DNA of 64,000 bases from CAYYKK01 sp046351395 (GTDB lineage Bacteria > Myxococcota_A > Polyangia > Polyangiales > Polyangiaceae): positions 80,952 to 144,951 of the forward strand of contig JAXLYP010000030.1 in assembly GCA_046351395.1 (NCBI GenBank), written 5' to 3'. The position numbers and the translations under genes were made by a program. Below, piece by piece: positions 16,501 through 25,257 of this stretch (its first letter is position 1; each line of letters starts with the position of its first letter). The notes beneath the pieces were generated by a model. That model saw only the letters and a list, made by a program, of their open reading frames with translations, was not told where the DNA came from and did not search any database.

Positions 16501-18213
16501 ATGGCCACGGACCAGATCGGCAAGTACCGCGTCATCGGCAAGCTCGGACAGGGCGGGATGGCGCGTGTCCTGCTCACGGTCGTCGCGGGCCCGCACAACT
16601 TCAACAAGCTCCTCGTCGTGAAGGAGCTCCGCGAGGATCTGGCGCAGGATCCAGAGTTCCTCTCGATGTTCCTCGACGAGGCGCGCCTCGCCGCGCGCTT
16701 GAACCACCCGAACGTCGTGCAGACGTACGAGGTCGGGCAGGAGGGGGACCGGTTCTTCATCGCGATGGAGTACCTCGAGGGCCAACCCCTCCACGCGGTG
16801 CTCCGCCGCATCGGGCGCAACAACGTCCCCCTCGATTTGCAGGTCCGCGTCCTCGCGGACGCGCTCGCGGGCCTCGACTACGCGCACCACCTCACGGACT
16901 TCGACGGGTCGCCCCTCAACGTCGTCCATCGGGACGTGAGCCCGCAGAACATCTTCGTCACGTACGACGGGCAGGTGAAGGTCGTCGACTTCGGCATCGC
17001 GAAGGCGTCCGGCGCGTCGTCGAGCACGCGCGAGGGCGTGTTCAAGGGCAAGCTCGCGTACGTCGCGCCCGAGCAGGCGCGGGGCGCGGCGATCGACGGC
17101 CGAGCGGATCTGTTCTCCGTCGGGGTGATGCTGTGGGAGGCGATCGCGGGTCGGCGCCTCGCGAACGTCGAGGGCGAGGCCGGCATCCTCGCGCGCCGAA
17201 TGGCCGGCCAAGATCCGAAGATCGCGGAGGTCGTCCCGGACGCGCCGCCCGAGCTCGCCGAGATCTGCAACAAGGCGATGAGCTTGGAGCCGAGCGAGCG
17301 GTACACGACCGCGCGCGAGTTCCAGGAGGCCCTCGAGGACTACCTCGAGCGCTCGCCCTACCGGGTCGGGCCCAAGGAGGTGGGCTCCATCGTCGCGAAC
17401 GCGTTCAAGGAGGAGCGGCAGAAGATCCGGACGCTCGTCGACGAGCAGATCCGCCGGCAAAAGGAGGCGAACGAGGCGGAGCCCGTCTCCATCGTCGACA
17501 TGGCGGCGACCATGGGCATGCGTGACCCGACGCCGTCGGTGGTCACGCACACCGGTGCGCTCATGGGTGCGCGCAACGACAGCTCGCTCGGATCGCTGGG
17601 CGTCTCCCAGGTCTCGCAGCCGGGCGTGGTGCTCCCCGCGCCGCAGAGCCGCACGTGGCTCTACGCGCTCGCGGCGATCGTGCTCGTGGGAGCGGCCGTC
17701 GGAGCGTTCATCATCGTCTCCGGGAAGACGACGCGCGCGACGGCACAGCCGACCGAGGTGCCCTCGGCGCCGACAGCGAAGTCCGAGCCCACCGTGGTGG
17801 CGCCCGAGATCGCGGGCCCGCGCGTCGCCCTGCGGATCGAGTTCCCGAAGGGGGTGAAGGTGAAGCTCGATGGGGCGGCGATCAACGAGAGCCCCTTCAC
17901 CGCGAGCGTCCCGCGCGACGCCGGGCTCCACAAGATCGAGATGGTGGACGAGTCGGGCGGCTCCGACGTTCGCATGGTGACCTTCGACAAAGACGTCACG
18001 GTCAACCTCGCCATCCCCGACCTCGCGCCGAGCGCGTCCGCGAGCGGTGCGCCGATCGTCACGCGCCCCTGGCACACGACGCCGGCGACGCCCGCGACGA
18101 CGTCCACCCCGTCCACGCCGCCCACGGTCGTGATCGAGCCGCCCCACGTCCCGACGAACAAGCCGACCGGGGACGGGATCGACGAGTCCGATCCGTACCA
18201 TCGGAAAAAGTGA
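16501..18213 (+). CDS. Transmembrane Ser/Thr protein kinase with PEGA-like domain
   Basis: The kinase has 570 residues. Residues about 8-275 form a Hanks-type kinase: Gly loop GKLGQGGMARV, invariant Lys in LVVKEL, catalytic loop HRDVSPQN, DFG in VVDFGIAKA and APE as VAPEQARG. The HRDVSPxN form is typical of myxobacterial kinases. One membrane helix follows near residues 384-406 (LYALAAIVLVGAAVGAFIIV), then a Pro/Thr-rich stretch and a PEGA-like beta domain (VKVKLDGAAINESPFTASVP), ending in a Pro/Thr-rich tail. The kinase is cytoplasmic and the PEGA part is outside. The ATG at 16501 begins directly before the kinase fold. Substrates are unknown. Confidence 0.93.
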   Translation: MATDQIGKYRVIGKLGQGGMARVLLTVVAGPHNFNKLLVVKELREDLAQDPEFLSMFLDEARLAARLNHPNVVQTYEVGQEGDRFFIAMEYLEGQPLHAVLRRIGRNNVPLDLQVRVLADALAGLDYAHHLTDFDGSPLNVVHRDVSPQNIFVTYDGQVKVVDFGIAKASGASSSTREGVFKGKLAYVAPEQARGAAIDGRADLFSVGVMLWEAIAGRRLANVEGEAGILARRMAGQDPKIAEVVPDAPPELAEICNKAMSLEPSERYTTAREFQEALEDYLERSPYRVGPKEVGSIVANAFKEERQKIRTLVDEQIRRQKEANEAEPVSIVDMAATMGMRDPTPSVVTHTGALMGARNDSSLGSLGVSQVSQPGVVLPAPQSRTWLYALAAIVLVGAAVGAFIIVSGKTTRATAQPTEVPSAPTAKSEPTVVAPEIAGPRVALRIEFPKGVKVKLDGAAINESPFTASVPRDAGLHKIEMVDESGGSDVRMVTFDKDVTVNLAIPDLAPSASASGAPIVTRPWHTTPATPATTSTPSTPPTVVIEPPHVPTNKPTGDGIDESDPYHRKK

Positions 18214-18254
18214 CCATTGCGGACGAGCCCGAAAGGGTGCGACGCTTCGCGATC

Positions 18255-18479
18255 ATGAAGCGGCTGATCGCGATCGTCGTGGTCTCGTGCGGGCTCGTGG
18301 TGGCGTGCACCACGGTGCCGGACACGACTGGCACGGGCGGCTCGGGCACGACCAGCGGAACGACGACGGGCTCCAACATGACGACGACCTCCGCGTCGGG
18401 GACGACGACGAGCGGCTCCGGCGGCAACGAGTGCTTCTTCGACATGTCGAACTTCGATGAGTGCAACTTCGCGGAGTGA
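18255..18479 (+). CDS. Small Thr/Gly-rich lipoprotein
   Basis: This gene makes a 74-residue protein. The signal MKRLIAIVVVSCGLVVAC ends in a lipobox Cys at residue 18. Nearly all the mature chain is a Thr/Gly/Ser linker of the kind seen in front of folded domains in myxobacterial surface lipoproteins. Only about 18 residues follow it, containing two cysteines and the Phe/Asn/Asp-rich segment FFDMSNFDECNFAE. It may therefore be a stub whose folded domain was lost, or a genuine short surface protein. The stop codon lies inside a tandem repeat that runs 70 bp further downstream, which suggests the 3' end has been rearranged. Confidence 0.72.
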   Translation: MKRLIAIVVVSCGLVVACTTVPDTTGTGGSGTTSGTTTGSNMTTTSASGTTTSGSGGNECFFDMSNFDECNFAE

Positions 18480-18547
18480 GCTCGGGCCCGTTCGCGGAGT
18501 GAGCTCGGGCCACGTCGCAGAGTGACGTCGCAGAGTGAGCTCGGGCC
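18468..18547 (+). repeat. Tandem repeat of about 21 bp spanning a gene's stop codon
   Basis: The unit TTCGCGGAGTGAGCTCGGGCC occurs at 18468-18488, again at 18491-18511, and with two changes at 18527-18547. A partial copy (GTCGCAGAGTGA) sits at 18514-18525. The first unit contains the last codons and stop of the small lipoprotein. The other copies lie between it and the convergent beta-propeller gene. Confidence 0.85.
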
Positions 18548-18559
18548 GGCTCCGAGGCC

Positions 18560-19657
18560 CTATTCGCACTCGTAGCGCTGGAACGTGACGCCCTGCTCGG
18601 AGCGCTGCGCGTAGACGACGCCACCTTCGTCGAGCACGGCGAGATCGCGGAAGCTCTCCTCCGGCGTGGTGTTCGCCGGAAGCGCCGCGCTGCCCGTCGG
18701 CGCGCCCGTCGTCTTGTCGAGGCAGAGCAGCGACACGATCGACGCGCCACCGCCCTCCTCCTCCACCTCGACGGCGAAGTAGATCCTCCCGCTGAGATCC
18801 GTGTCGAGGAGGAGGATCTGGTAGGTCGGCGCGCCGAACCGGAGCTCGCGCGTGAAGCGGTGCTCACCGGATGGGCGGACGTTCGAGGCGACGTACGTGC
18901 GACCCGCGGCGCTGTCGATGATCCCCGCGGAGAGGAAGGACGCTCCGTCGCGCGAGGGGCGCCCGGGCAGCGTGTCTCGCGTGGCCGCCGGGCTCCCCGC
19001 CGTGTCCCCCACCTTCACGAGCGGGCCGTGCTCCACCTCCGCATAGACGTCGTTCCCGTCGACGAACAGACCCGTGACGTCCCCGGGCGTCGGGACCCCC
19101 TCGCCCTCGAGCGGGAGCGAACCGACGAGGTTGCCGGCGTCGTCGTACAGCGCGACGTCGTGCCCGCCGTAGCGGTCGAGGACGGCGACGCCGTTCTTCG
19201 TGAACGCCATGTCCTGCGCGTTGAGGCGATCCATGGGGATTGTCTTGTCGAGCTTTCCATCCACGCCGAACCGCGCGATGCGGCTGTTGTTCTGATCGAG
19301 GACATACATTCTGCCCCCTGGGTCCACAGCGAAGCTCATGGGACCACTTGGACTACCTTCGCCAGGATCATCTCTACCCAGGCTCCCTGGTGCCCCACCC
19401 CATGGAGAAAAGATTGTCCCCCACCGCTCGTTCGAGCTGGATTTTGCGCTGTTTTCGCCGACAGGAGCGGTCCTTGTGCCGCGATGTGGGCGCGCGACCG
19501 TGGACAATCCGGCTGCGCCCTTCTCCGTGTTCGCTCGCGCGCTGGAATCACCGTTCTTTCCGCTCGATTGGGAGGCTCGGGAGCACGACCAATAGCCGAT
19601 GAGTGTCGCCGTAAGCGCCGCACCTACAAGGAGCGCGTACGTCGTTCTTTTATCCAT
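18560..19657 (-). CDS. Membrane-anchored beta-propeller protein
   Basis: This 365-residue protein begins MDKRTTYALLVGAALTATLIGYWSC; the hydrophobic stretch ends at a Cys (residue 25), so it is either a lipoprotein or signal-anchored. A Ser/Ala-rich linker leads into NHL/YVTN-like blades, for example SFAVDPGGRMYVLDQNNSRIARF near 110-132 and NAQDMAFTKNGVAVLDRYGG. It probably binds a ligand or partner at the cell surface. A GGAGAAGG ribosome site precedes the ATG. The first third of the gene is visibly less GC-rich than its neighbours and uses more A/T-ending codons, hinting at a different origin or relaxed selection there. Confidence 0.82.
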   Translation of the reverse strand: MDKRTTYALLVGAALTATLIGYWSCSRASQSSGKNGDSSARANTEKGAAGLSTVARPHRGTRTAPVGENSAKSSSNERWGTIFSPWGGAPGSLGRDDPGEGSPSGPMSFAVDPGGRMYVLDQNNSRIARFGVDGKLDKTIPMDRLNAQDMAFTKNGVAVLDRYGGHDVALYDDAGNLVGSLPLEGEGVPTPGDVTGLFVDGNDVYAEVEHGPLVKVGDTAGSPAATRDTLPGRPSRDGASFLSAGIIDSAAGRTYVASNVRPSGEHRFTRELRFGAPTYQILLLDTDLSGRIYFAVEVEEEGGGASIVSLLCLDKTTGAPTGSAALPANTTPEESFRDLAVLDEGGVVYAQRSEQGVTFQRYECE

Positions 19658-19743
19658 ACCTTCTCCAATTTGCCCACGGGTATCGGCTAGTTGGCACAGC
19701 GCTTGGACATGCGACCGCGTCCCCCGAACGGAGTGCAAGAACA

Positions 19744-20610
19744 ATGTCGACCTCCCTCCGCACCGTGTTCGCCGTCGCCGCCTCCGCCGCCCTCGCCCTC
19801 GCCACGACGGCGTGCGCGCCGCCGAGCGTGGATCCCGACACCGAGAGCCTCGTCGGCGCGGACGAGAACGTCGAGACGAACGACGACGCATTGTCTGGTT
19901 CGATCGCGGTCGGAACGCAGCTCGTGTCCACGACGAACGTGAACCTGCGAACGGGCCCGTCGACGTCGAAGACGATCCTGCACGTGGTACCGGAGGGCAG
20001 CACCGTGACGGTCGAGTCGTCCACGCCGAGCAGCGGCTGGTACAAGATCAAGCACAACGGCACGGTGGGGTGGAGCTTCGGCCAGTACTACAAGATCAAG
20101 GACACCGGCGCGCCCCCGCCCTCCAGCGGTGGTGGAGCTCGCGGCGACGCGATCGCCCGCGCCAAATCCGCCGTGGGCTTCTCGTACTACTGGGGCCACG
20201 GCCGCTTCCTCGAGACCGGCCCCACGTCGTCGAACAGGGGCTCCTGCTCCGGCTCCTGCCCGGACTGCACGCACTCCGGATCGTACGGCGGCGACTGCTC
20301 CGGTCTCGCGGCGAAGGTGTGGCAGGTGCCCGGGACGAACACGAGCCTCTCGACGGACGCGCACCCGTACAGCACGGTCGACTTCAACAAGGACAACAGC
20401 AAGTGGTCCACCGTGTCGCGCGCGAACGTCCAGTCCGCGGACGCGATGGTCTACAACTCGAACGGCGCGGGCCACATCTTCATCTACGACAAGGGTGATG
20501 GCTGGGGCTCGATGTACGCGTACGAGTGCAAGGGGTGCGCGGCAGGCTGCGTCGCTGGCTACCGCACGGCGGGCTCGGCGTACCACGCGATCCGCAAGGC
20601 GGGCTGGTGA
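19744..20610 (+). CDS. Lipoprotein with SH3b and NlpC/P60-like hydrolase domains
   Basis: The protein has 288 residues with a lipoprotein-type signal ending at TTAC (Cys24). An SH3b domain spans about residues 55-118 (STTNVNLRTGPSTSKTIL, then WYKIKHNGTVGWSFGQYYKI). After a Pro/Ser/Gly linker, an NlpC/P60-type fold follows with catalytic Cys185 in YGGDCSGLAAKVW and His244 in GAGHIFIYD. An inserted Cys-rich loop (CSGSCPDCTHSGSYGGDC) just before the catalytic Cys is unusual and could form disulfides. Enzymes of this type cut peptidoglycan stem peptides. It is likely periplasmic or surface-exposed, used in wall remodelling or predation (inference). Confidence 0.88.
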   Translation: MSTSLRTVFAVAASAALALATTACAPPSVDPDTESLVGADENVETNDDALSGSIAVGTQLVSTTNVNLRTGPSTSKTILHVVPEGSTVTVESSTPSSGWYKIKHNGTVGWSFGQYYKIKDTGAPPPSSGGGARGDAIARAKSAVGFSYYWGHGRFLETGPTSSNRGSCSGSCPDCTHSGSYGGDCSGLAAKVWQVPGTNTSLSTDAHPYSTVDFNKDNSKWSTVSRANVQSADAMVYNSNGAGHIFIYDKGDGWGSMYAYECKGCAAGCVAGYRTAGSAYHAIRKAGW

Positions 20611-20628
20611 TCCCGGGCGGGCGCGCGA

Positions 20629-20805
20629 TCAGCGCCGCCCCTTGAAGCCCATCATCCCCTGCACGACGCTCTCGCTCTGCTCGGCGATCGCGGCGCTCTC
20701 CGCGACGCGATCGCGGCAGTCCTCGCACATCTTCTTCTTCTTGCCGTCGACCTTCACCGCGATGAGCTGATCCACTTCGTTGTCGCACTCTTTGCAGGTC
20801 GGCAT
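20629..20805 (-). CDS. Small zinc-ribbon-like protein
   Basis: A short gene of 58 codons reading MPTCKECDNEVDQL..., with CxxC at residues 4-7 and a second CxxC in MCEDCRDRV, spaced like a zinc ribbon. Lys-rich residues KKKK lie between the pairs, and the C-terminal half is a probable amphipathic helix ending MGFKGRR. It fits exactly between the NlpC gene and the cyclo-ligase, with 12 bp between its start and the cyclo-ligase stop, and lies on the cyclo-ligase strand, so it is probably in that transcript. Function unknown; nucleic-acid or protein binding is the usual role for such ribbons. Confidence 0.75.
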   Translation of the reverse strand: MPTCKECDNEVDQLIAVKVDGKKKKMCEDCRDRVAESAAIAEQSESVVQGMMGFKGRR

Positions 20806-20817
20806 CGTCGAGACAGC

Positions 20818-21441
20818 TTATCCAGGTTCGCGGGTCGGGTCATCGGCGGGGAGGGATCGCTCGTCCGTGATGATCCAGCGGGCCGGCACGTCGTGCGCGC
20901 CGGCCGGGATCTCGGCGGCGAGTTGGAAGTCGAACGCGACGACGGCGGAGAACACGCCCGGGGACTCAGCGAGCGCGCGATCGTAGTAGCCCGCGCCGTA
21001 CCCGATGCGGTGGCCCCGGAGGTCGACCGCGAGCGCAGGCACGAGGATCAAGTCGAGCGCGTGTGCGATCGGGGCGTCGTCCGCGGGCTCTCGGATGCCC
21101 AATCCGAACTCCTCCATGGCTTCGGGATCCGACACGAGGCGAAAGACCATGGATCGGTCGTCCGGGTTCGCGCGCGGGTACGCGACGCGGGCGCCCCGCT
21201 CGGCGAGCCGCGCATGGAGCGCGCGCAGATCGACCTCGTTCCGGCCCTCCATCGGGTAGAAGAGCGCGACCTCGACGGCGCCCCGTTCGGCGGCGAGGCG
21301 GTCCGCGGCGTCGACGATCTTCGCGGAGCGAGCCGCGATCGCGGCTCGCGACATCGAGCCGCGCACGGCGCGCGCGCGCTTCCGGAGGTGCGCCTTCGCG
21401 CGCGCCTGGAGGACCGAGAGCGCATCGGGATCGATTTCCAT
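20818..21441 (-). CDS. 5-formyltetrahydrofolate cyclo-ligase
   Basis: This 207-residue enzyme converts 5-formyl-THF to 5,10-methenyl-THF with ATP. Visible are the N-terminal helix LRKRARAVRGSM, ALFYPMEGRNEVDLR (folate/phosphate region), VPALAVDLRGHRIGYGAGYYDRAL with the family signature GYGxGYYDR, and the closing VPARWIITDERSL. Length is normal. It diverges from the delta-60 lipoprotein gene with a gap of 24 bp. Confidence 0.93.
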   Translation of the reverse strand: MEIDPDALSVLQARAKAHLRKRARAVRGSMSRAAIAARSAKIVDAADRLAAERGAVEVALFYPMEGRNEVDLRALHARLAERGARVAYPRANPDDRSMVFRLVSDPEAMEEFGLGIREPADDAPIAHALDLILVPALAVDLRGHRIGYGAGYYDRALAESPGVFSAVVAFDFQLAAEIPAGAHDVPARWIITDERSLPADDPTREPG

Positions 21442-21465
21442 GGGGGGCCTTGGTACGAGACGCGG

Positions 21466-22923
21466 ATGCCGATCGCGCGCGCCGCGAGCCCGCTCGTAAC
21501 ACTGTCCGTGGTCCTCGGCTCGTGTTTCGGCGCGCTCGCGATCGGGTGCGCCAGCGCCGATCCGCGCGTCGGCGCGCCGTCCGCAGGTCCAGCGTCCAGC
21601 GCCCCTCCCGCGCCGACGAGCTCCGCGGCGGCGCCCCCCACACAGGCGTCGAGCGCGTTCGCGCTGGACGCGTCGTTCGGGGATCGAGGGATCGCGCTCG
21701 TCCCGACGAAGAAGTCCGACGGCCCCTGCTACGCGTCAGTGGGCGCCGTAGCCGCGACCGCGGACGCGATCTATCTCGCCGGCACGTTCCGGTTCTCGGA
21801 TGAGGAGCCGCTCGGCGGCTGCGACGCCGGGGTGATGAAGGTGCTCGCGAGCGGCAAGCTCGATCCCACGTTCGGCAAGGATGGCGTCGCGCGCCTCGAC
21901 GAAGTGTACGGTTTTGCGAACGCCCTCGCGATCGGCCCCGACGGGAAGATCACCGCGGCGGGCGCGTTCCTCGCCGACGGGGAGACCACCGAGCCGGATC
22001 TCTCCATCGACCTGCATTTCGCCGCCGTCGGGCCCTACCTCTACGCGCAGCGCATCGAGGAGACCGCCCTGGTCGCGGGCCGATTCACGGCCGCGGGTGC
22101 GCTCGACGGCGCGTTCGGGGCGAAGGGCGCGCTTCGGTTCCGTGGGCACCCAGGGATGCTGTCGAACGAGATCCTCCTCGGCAGCGACGGGACGACGACG
22201 ATCGTCGGGTCCACCAAGACACCCCAGGTCTCGGACGAGGGGGGCGAGCTCTCCTTCCCGAAGGCCGAGGCGTTCGCGATGCGCATCGGCGCGAACGGGA
22301 AGCTCGACGCCACGTTCGGCGAGAAGGGCGTCGCGTACTTCGACGGTGGAAAGCGGCTCGTCGGCGGGTTCGTCTCCCGGACGAAGGACGGCAAGTACGT
22401 GTTCGTCGCCGAGCAGGGGAACGACAGCTTCCTCCTCCGGCTCACGCCCGCGATGAAGCTCGACACGACGTACGGCGACGCGGGCTACGCGCCGACGGTC
22501 GCCGCGCCGAGCGCGGAGTCGTACACGGCGCACGTCGACGGTCGAGACGGCGCAGTCCTCGCGACGCTGCGCGACGGACCGACGATCTCGTTGACGCGGT
22601 TCGACGAGAACGGCGCGCGAATCGCCGCGTGGGCGAAGGGCGGCACGTTGAGCATCGAGGACGAGCCACCCGAGTCGAACGACGAGGAGCTCGTGCGCCG
22701 CGACGGCGCGATCTACCACTTCGTACAGGCGATCGGGGAGCCCGTCCGAGTCACCCGGATCGACCCCCAAGGGAGGATCGATCGGGAGGTGTCGAGCGAA
22801 CCCTTGACCGCGGCGGGGACGACCTCGCTCGCGCTCGTGGCGGAAGATCCGGCCGGGGCGATCGTCGTCGTCTCGCTGACCGAGACGAGCGACGTCCAAA
22901 TCGCGAGGTACCGCGCAAAGTGA
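21466..22923 (+). CDS. Lipoprotein with delta-60 type beta-propeller repeats
   Basis: The protein has 485 residues. The N-terminal signal ends in LAIGC (about residue 28), followed by a Pro/Ala/Ser linker. The body has repeated segments beginning LDxxFGxxG (ALDASFGDRGIAL, KLDPTFGKDGVAR, ALDGAFGAKGAL, KLDATFGEKGVAY, KLDTTYGDAGYA), the hallmark of delta-60 repeats that build a propeller. It is presumably exposed at the outer membrane. Its stop overlaps the GT2 gene start by 4 nt, so it heads a translationally coupled run of four genes. Confidence 0.87.
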   Translation: MPIARAASPLVTLSVVLGSCFGALAIGCASADPRVGAPSAGPASSAPPAPTSSAAAPPTQASSAFALDASFGDRGIALVPTKKSDGPCYASVGAVAATADAIYLAGTFRFSDEEPLGGCDAGVMKVLASGKLDPTFGKDGVARLDEVYGFANALAIGPDGKITAAGAFLADGETTEPDLSIDLHFAAVGPYLYAQRIEETALVAGRFTAAGALDGAFGAKGALRFRGHPGMLSNEILLGSDGTTTIVGSTKTPQVSDEGGELSFPKAEAFAMRIGANGKLDATFGEKGVAYFDGGKRLVGGFVSRTKDGKYVFVAEQGNDSFLLRLTPAMKLDTTYGDAGYAPTVAAPSAESYTAHVDGRDGAVLATLRDGPTISLTRFDENGARIAAWAKGGTLSIEDEPPESNDEELVRRDGAIYHFVQAIGEPVRVTRIDPQGRIDREVSSEPLTAAGTTSLALVAEDPAGAIVVVSLTETSDVQIARYRAK

Positions 22924-23683
22924 CGACCTCCGCCGCTCCAGGGAACGCCGCCGAGACCGCGCCGCCCCGGCCTCGCGTCGCAGCGGTCATCCCCGCGTTC
23001 GATGCCGCGCGGACGATCGAGGCGGTCGTCGAGGCCGTGCGCCACGAGTGGCAGCGCGGCGCGGCCTTCGAGGGCGACGTGTTCGTCGTGGACGACGGGT
23101 CGTCCGACGACACCGCGGCGCGGGCGCGGGCGTCGGGGGCCATCGTGGTTCCCCACCCCGCGAACCGCGGCAAGGGCGCGGCGCTCCGCACGGGGCTCCA
23201 GGCCGCGCTCGACAGCGGACACGGCGCCGCCGTGACGATCGACGCGGACGGACAGCACCCGGCGATCGAGGCCGCTCGGCTCGCGTCGATGCCGCCGAGC
23301 GACGACGCGCTCGTGCTCGGCGTTCGCGATCTGGAGCGCGCCGGGGCGCCCCGGCCAACCAAATCTCGAACGCGATTTCGAACGGGTTCTTGAGCCTGTT
23401 CTCGCGCACGCGGCTCGCGGACACGCAGTGCGGCCTGCGACGCTACCCCCTGCCGCTCGCGCTGTGGCTCGATGGCCGAGACCCGGGGTACGCGTTCGAG
23501 GCGGAGATCATCCTGCTCGCGATCGCCGCTGGCGCGCGCGTCATCGAGGTCCCGATCGACGTGGTCTACCCCGAGGATCGCGTGACGCACTTCGACAGCG
23601 TCCGCGACCCGATGCGCGTCGTCCGACGCGTGGTCGCGACGCTGGGACGCACGCGCTTCATCACGAGGCGCGCGCGCGCATGA
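22920..23683 (+). CDS. GT2-family (DPM1-like) glycosyltransferase, interrupted by a frameshift
   Basis: The first part, from the GTG at 22920, reads VAAVIPAFDAARTIEAVVEAV, VFVVDDGSSDDT, NRGKGAALRTGL and TIDADGQHP: the full nucleotide-sugar and DxD region of a dolichyl-phosphate-mannose-synthase-like GT2. The frame is lost near 23352-23358, just after ERAGAPR. The rest is in another frame: ANQISNAISNGFLSLFS, DTQCGLRRYP, GYAFEAEIILLA. Adding one base at the junction restores a continuous 254-residue protein of normal length. The enzyme would move a sugar to a polyprenyl phosphate or lipid. The gene overlaps both neighbours by 4 nt (GTGA, ATGA). Whether the shift is real or an assembly error is open. 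Confidence 0.85.
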
Positions 23684-25257
23684 GCGCGGCCCCGCCGACC
23701 GAGGAGCCGGGCTCGTCCGCGCCGACCGAGATCCCGAGCGCGCCCGCGGCCGGCGACGGAGCGGACGCGCTCGTCGCCGCGGACGCGCCGAGGCCCGCGC
23801 CCGCGCCCAAACCCAAGAAGGCGCCGTTCTACCGGCGCCACAAGAAGAAGCTCATCGCCCTCGCGGTCCTGATCGTGGTGCCGACGATCCTCCACTACTA
23901 CGTGGGGTGCGCGACGCGGCTGACGCCGCCGGGGCTGCCCGATCTCTCGAGCGTGAAGGCGGTCGTCGGTCCGGACGGCGTGGCGCGCGCGGAGCGGAGC
24001 TACAAGCGCAAGCGCGGCAAGATCACCGAGGTCCGGCTCGTCGGTACCCCCGCGATGATCGGGGACGCGCAGTCGAAGCTCCTCTACGACGAGATGGTCG
24101 AGAGCGAGGGCGTGCTCTACCGCATGTTCGAGAAGTACGTCCCCATCCCGCCGATCCGCCACTTGCTCGTGGACATCGGCAAGTGGAGGTTTCGGCACCT
24201 CGACCAGGGGATCTCGAGCGACCGGCTCGTCGAGTTCGCCGCCGAGGCGCGGGCGTTCTCGCCCGATCCATTCGCGGGGTACATCCCCACGTACCAGCGC
24301 TTCGTGTACCTGCAGTCGCTCTACGACATCAGCTTGAGCTTCGAGCACTCCCCGCTCCTCGGATGCACGAGCTTCGTCGCGACCGGGGACGCGACCACGG
24401 ATCACCACACGTACCTCGCGCGCAACTTCGACTTCGAGGTGGGCTCCGTCTACGACGAGCACAAAGTGGTGTTCCTCGTGGAGGAGGAGGGGAAGATCCC
24501 CTACGCGTCGGTCTCGTGGCCCGGCTTCATCGGGGCGGTGAGCGGCATGAACGCGAAGGGGGTCGGGGTCGTGATCCACGGCGGGCGCGCGCGCGACACG
24601 CGGGAGGACGGCGAGCCCGTGGTGCACACGACGCGCGCGATCCTCGCGGAGGCCTCGAACGTCGACGAGGCGATCGCGATCGTGGAGGCGCGCAAGGCGA
24701 TGGTGAGCCACATCCTCCACTTGTCGGACGCGAGCGGCGGGGGCCCGGTGATCGTGCGGGCGCCGGGCGAGCCGCTCTACGTCCGCCGCATCGAAGGGAG
24801 CTCGCTCCGCGTGACGAACCACTTCGAGGGCCCGCTCGCCACGGACGAGAAGAACGTGAGCATCCGGAAGAACACGTCGACGCTGTCGCGCCGCGCGCGC
24901 CTCGACGAGCTCCTGGAGGGCGCATCGGGACTGACGCCCGAGGGCATGGCCGCGATCCTCCGGGACAAGAAGGGGGTCGGCGGCGGGGACGTCGCGCTCG
25001 GGAACCGGGGTACGATCGACGCGATCATCGCGACGCACGCCGTGGTCATGGATGGAACCGCGAGGGTGATCTGGGTGAGCGAGGGCCCGCACCTGATGGG
25101 TCGCTTCATCCGCTTCGACCTCGGCAAGCTCCTCGATCCGAGCTACGAGCCGATGGACGAGCCGATCGACGCGATCCCTCCCGATCCGCTCTACGAGGAC
25201 GGGAGCTACGACGCGTGGGTGAAGGCGGGCGAGAAGCACGAAGGGATCGCGAAGTGA
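23680..25257 (+). CDS. Membrane-anchored Ntn-hydrolase, C45/acyltransferase-like
   Basis: The protein has 525 residues. Residues 1-50 are Pro/Ala-rich, 58-75 form one membrane helix, and the rest is a soluble domain. LLGCTSFVATG places a likely nucleophilic Cys at 229, followed by HTYLARNFDFEVGSVYDE, the arrangement found in C45/choloylglycine-hydrolase-type Ntn enzymes and acyl-CoA:6-APA acyltransferase relatives; SGMNAKGVGVVIHGG and NVDEAIAIVEARKAM are further family landmarks. It should cut or form amide bonds outside the inner membrane. It is coupled to the GT2 and YkgJ-like genes by 4-nt overlaps, so a shared pathway on an acylated envelope product is possible (inference). Confidence 0.83.
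   Translation: MSAAPPTEEPGSSAPTEIPSAPAAGDGADALVAADAPRPAPAPKPKKAPFYRRHKKKLIALAVLIVVPTILHYYVGCATRLTPPGLPDLSSVKAVVGPDGVARAERSYKRKRGKITEVRLVGTPAMIGDAQSKLLYDEMVESEGVLYRMFEKYVPIPPIRHLLVDIGKWRFRHLDQGISSDRLVEFAAEARAFSPDPFAGYIPTYQRFVYLQSLYDISLSFEHSPLLGCTSFVATGDATTDHHTYLARNFDFEVGSVYDEHKVVFLVEEEGKIPYASVSWPGFIGAVSGMNAKGVGVVIHGGRARDTREDGEPVVHTTRAILAEASNVDEAIAIVEARKAMVSHILHLSDASGGGPVIVRAPGEPLYVRRIEGSSLRVTNHFEGPLATDEKNVSIRKNTSTLSRRARLDELLEGASGLTPEGMAAILRDKKGVGGGDVALGNRGTIDAIIATHAVVMDGTARVIWVSEGPHLMGRFIRFDLGKLLDPSYEPMDEPIDAIPPDPLYEDGSYDAWVKAGEKHEGIAK

Noticed and set aside
16020..16823. Minus-strand open frame of 267 codons between PPK2 and the kinase
   Set aside because: No ribosome site and Ser/Arg/Thr-rich composition; it overlaps both confirmed genes.
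14887..18201. A 1104-codon open frame on the minus strand covering the kinase gene
   Set aside because: Only the last 491 codons (PPK2) are coding. The upstream part is antisense of the kinase with Arg/His/Asp-rich composition typical of shadow frames in GC-rich DNA.
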